From Owenia fusiformis (taxonomy: Eukaryota > Annelida > Polychaeta > Sabellida > Oweniidae), in NCBI GenBank assembly GCA_903813345.2, contig CAIIXF020000003.1:1580109-1644108 (forward strand): a stretch of DNA of 64,000 nucleotides, written 5' to 3'. Made by a program: the position numbers and the translations under genes. Shown in pieces: positions 63,445-64,000 of the stretch (positions are counted from its first letter, which is position 1; every line of letters begins with the position of its first letter). The notes under the pieces are model-generated. The model made no database searches, was not told the DNA's origin, and saw only the letters and a program-made list of their open reading frames with translations.

Positions 63445-63650
63445 CATTGTCTACATTGCCAACAAACTGTTGCAAGATGCAGGCTCTTTGACAGATGCTG
63501 TTAACACAAAAAATATCCAAAACAACCTTCACTATGTGTTCAACAAAGGAAATAAACAAGCTAGACAGCAATGGATCGATTATGTTGACAATTGGTCACT
63601 TTTTCAACTCTGGTTGTTCACTGTTCAGATTAGGAGGTATTCAGATTTCA
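63445..63650 (+). CDS. Candidate exon, unknown protein
   Basis: An acceptor (attctttttattttcag) is followed by IVYIANKLLQDAGSLTDAVN, then TKNIQNNLHYVFNKGNKQAR and QQWIDYVDNWSLFQLWLF. Helical. It may continue the recombinase-family relic before it, but no join is demonstrable. After 63640 the sequence becomes a dispersed-repeat-like tract (next entry). Confidence 0.35.
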
Positions 63651-63765
63651 AGTTTTTTTTAACATGGGAGTCTATGGAAGGTAAAAATGGGACCGAAAAA
63701 AAGTGTTCAAATTGGAAGGTGTTTGGATTAGCCAGGTGTTCAGATATACAGGTTCTACTGTATTG
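63632..63765. repeat. Probable small dispersed repeat
   Basis: aggaggtattcagatttcaa, then ggtaaaaatgggaccgaaaa and aggtgtttggattagccagg, with ttcagatatacaggttctac at the end. Self-similar words (gtgttcaaattggaaggtgtttggat) suggest a worn repeat of a type common in marine invertebrates. No second copy in the window. Confidence 0.3.
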
Positions 63766-64000
63766 TCACAATAACTTGAAGAATTGATTATTGGTCTATA
63801 TTTGGGAGTGTGTGATCACTTAATATCTGAAGAATGCAAATAGTTGTTTTTTGAAAATTGTTTATCAGATTAGAATCGTAACAACTACAGGAAACCTTTT
63901 TTAATAACACATACATTTAGTTGTGAAGAGTTTTGCTCATAAAAGGACCCCTGTCTAACTCCCATATAAATTCATAAAACTCTAAGGAATTTGGCTAAAT

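Noticed and set aside
1-64000. tRNA, rRNA, CRISPR, bacterial operon or riboswitch features
   Set aside because: None seen; the introns and transposon families show animal nuclear DNA.

Overview
Kind of organism. This is nuclear DNA of a metazoan, most likely a marine invertebrate (a lophotrochozoan such as a mollusc, annelid or brachiopod is my best guess, held weakly). The sequence is AT-rich. It has short candidate spliceosomal introns with GT/AG ends and no operons. It is packed with decayed transposon families typical of such genomes: metazoan Mutator-like transposases, Penelope-like and LINE reverse transcriptases, a Crypton-like tyrosine recombinase, PIF1-type helicase remnants, piggyBac, and foldback elements. 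No tRNA, rRNA, CRISPR array or confidently assignable host gene was seen.

Layout. 0-14.5 kb: a dispersed repeat cut by the window edge, a 58-codon phase-0 exon, an intron-containing Mutator-like transposase fragment (3.2-4.0 kb), a Crypton-like recombinase fragment (5.3-5.6 kb), a cluster of CACGTG palindromes (6.3-6.7 kb), a Myb-like C-terminal exon (7.1 kb), spliced remnants at 8.8-9.5 kb, a Penelope-like reverse transcriptase with a mutated catalytic box (12.1-12.6 kb) and a PIF1-like helicase remnant with a 25-bp triplication (13.1-13.8 kb). 14.55-19.88 kb: one 5.3-kb element with terminal inverted repeats of about 0.7-0.8 kb and flanking TA, holding smaller foldback elements and a minisatellite whose orientation flips. 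20-24.8 kb: Mutator-like, CACTA-like, piggyBac, OTU-like and zinc-finger remnants. 24.8-25.8 kb: a tandem array of palindromic 107-110 bp units split by a 656-bp hAT-type MITE with an exact 8-bp target duplication. 26.2-27.2 kb: an apparently intact two-exon zinc-finger gene. 28.4-29.2 kb: a second helicase copy. 32.47-33.72 kb: a Mutator-type MITE (9-bp duplication) nested in a piggyBac-type MITE (TTAA). 34.05-36.1 kb: a truncated LINE inserted into a cysteine-rich tail exon, with a 19-bp duplication. 37-43 kb: repeats, minisatellites, a LINE fragment fused to a duplicated kinase-like segment. 44.395-50.216 kb: the most interesting locus (below). 51-64 kb: scattered single exons, a zinc-knuckle ORF, another Mutator-like fragment with its catalytic Asp replaced, a LINE tail, and a zinc-finger/SAM-like recombinase-family relic.

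Main candidate. Bases 44395-50216 are bounded by 39-bp inverted repeats with a single mismatch, and TTTTGAT lies immediately outside both ends. Inside is a clean two-exon gene of 398 codons: one C2H2 zinc finger plus a C-terminal domain with the words LRYVAGF and NRGGLFKVSD. It begins exactly at an AAGATGGCGGCG start context and has an upstream TGACGTCA and a CCAAT box. Also inside are a nine-unit 202-bp satellite, a palindromic MITE, and an opposite-strand exon. This looks like a complete, fairly young DNA transposon whose 7-bp duplication and protein do not fit a superfamily I can name with confidence.

How the parts relate. Apart from that gene, the 26.2-kb gene and a few isolated exons, almost every coding trace is a broken mobile-element gene. 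Several relics are chimeric (coiled-coil gene/Penelope, LINE/kinase-like, zinc finger/CACTA-like). Exact target duplications at four insertions let the order of events be read directly from the sequence. Residues and frames were read by eye; family names rest on remembered motif resemblance, not on searches.
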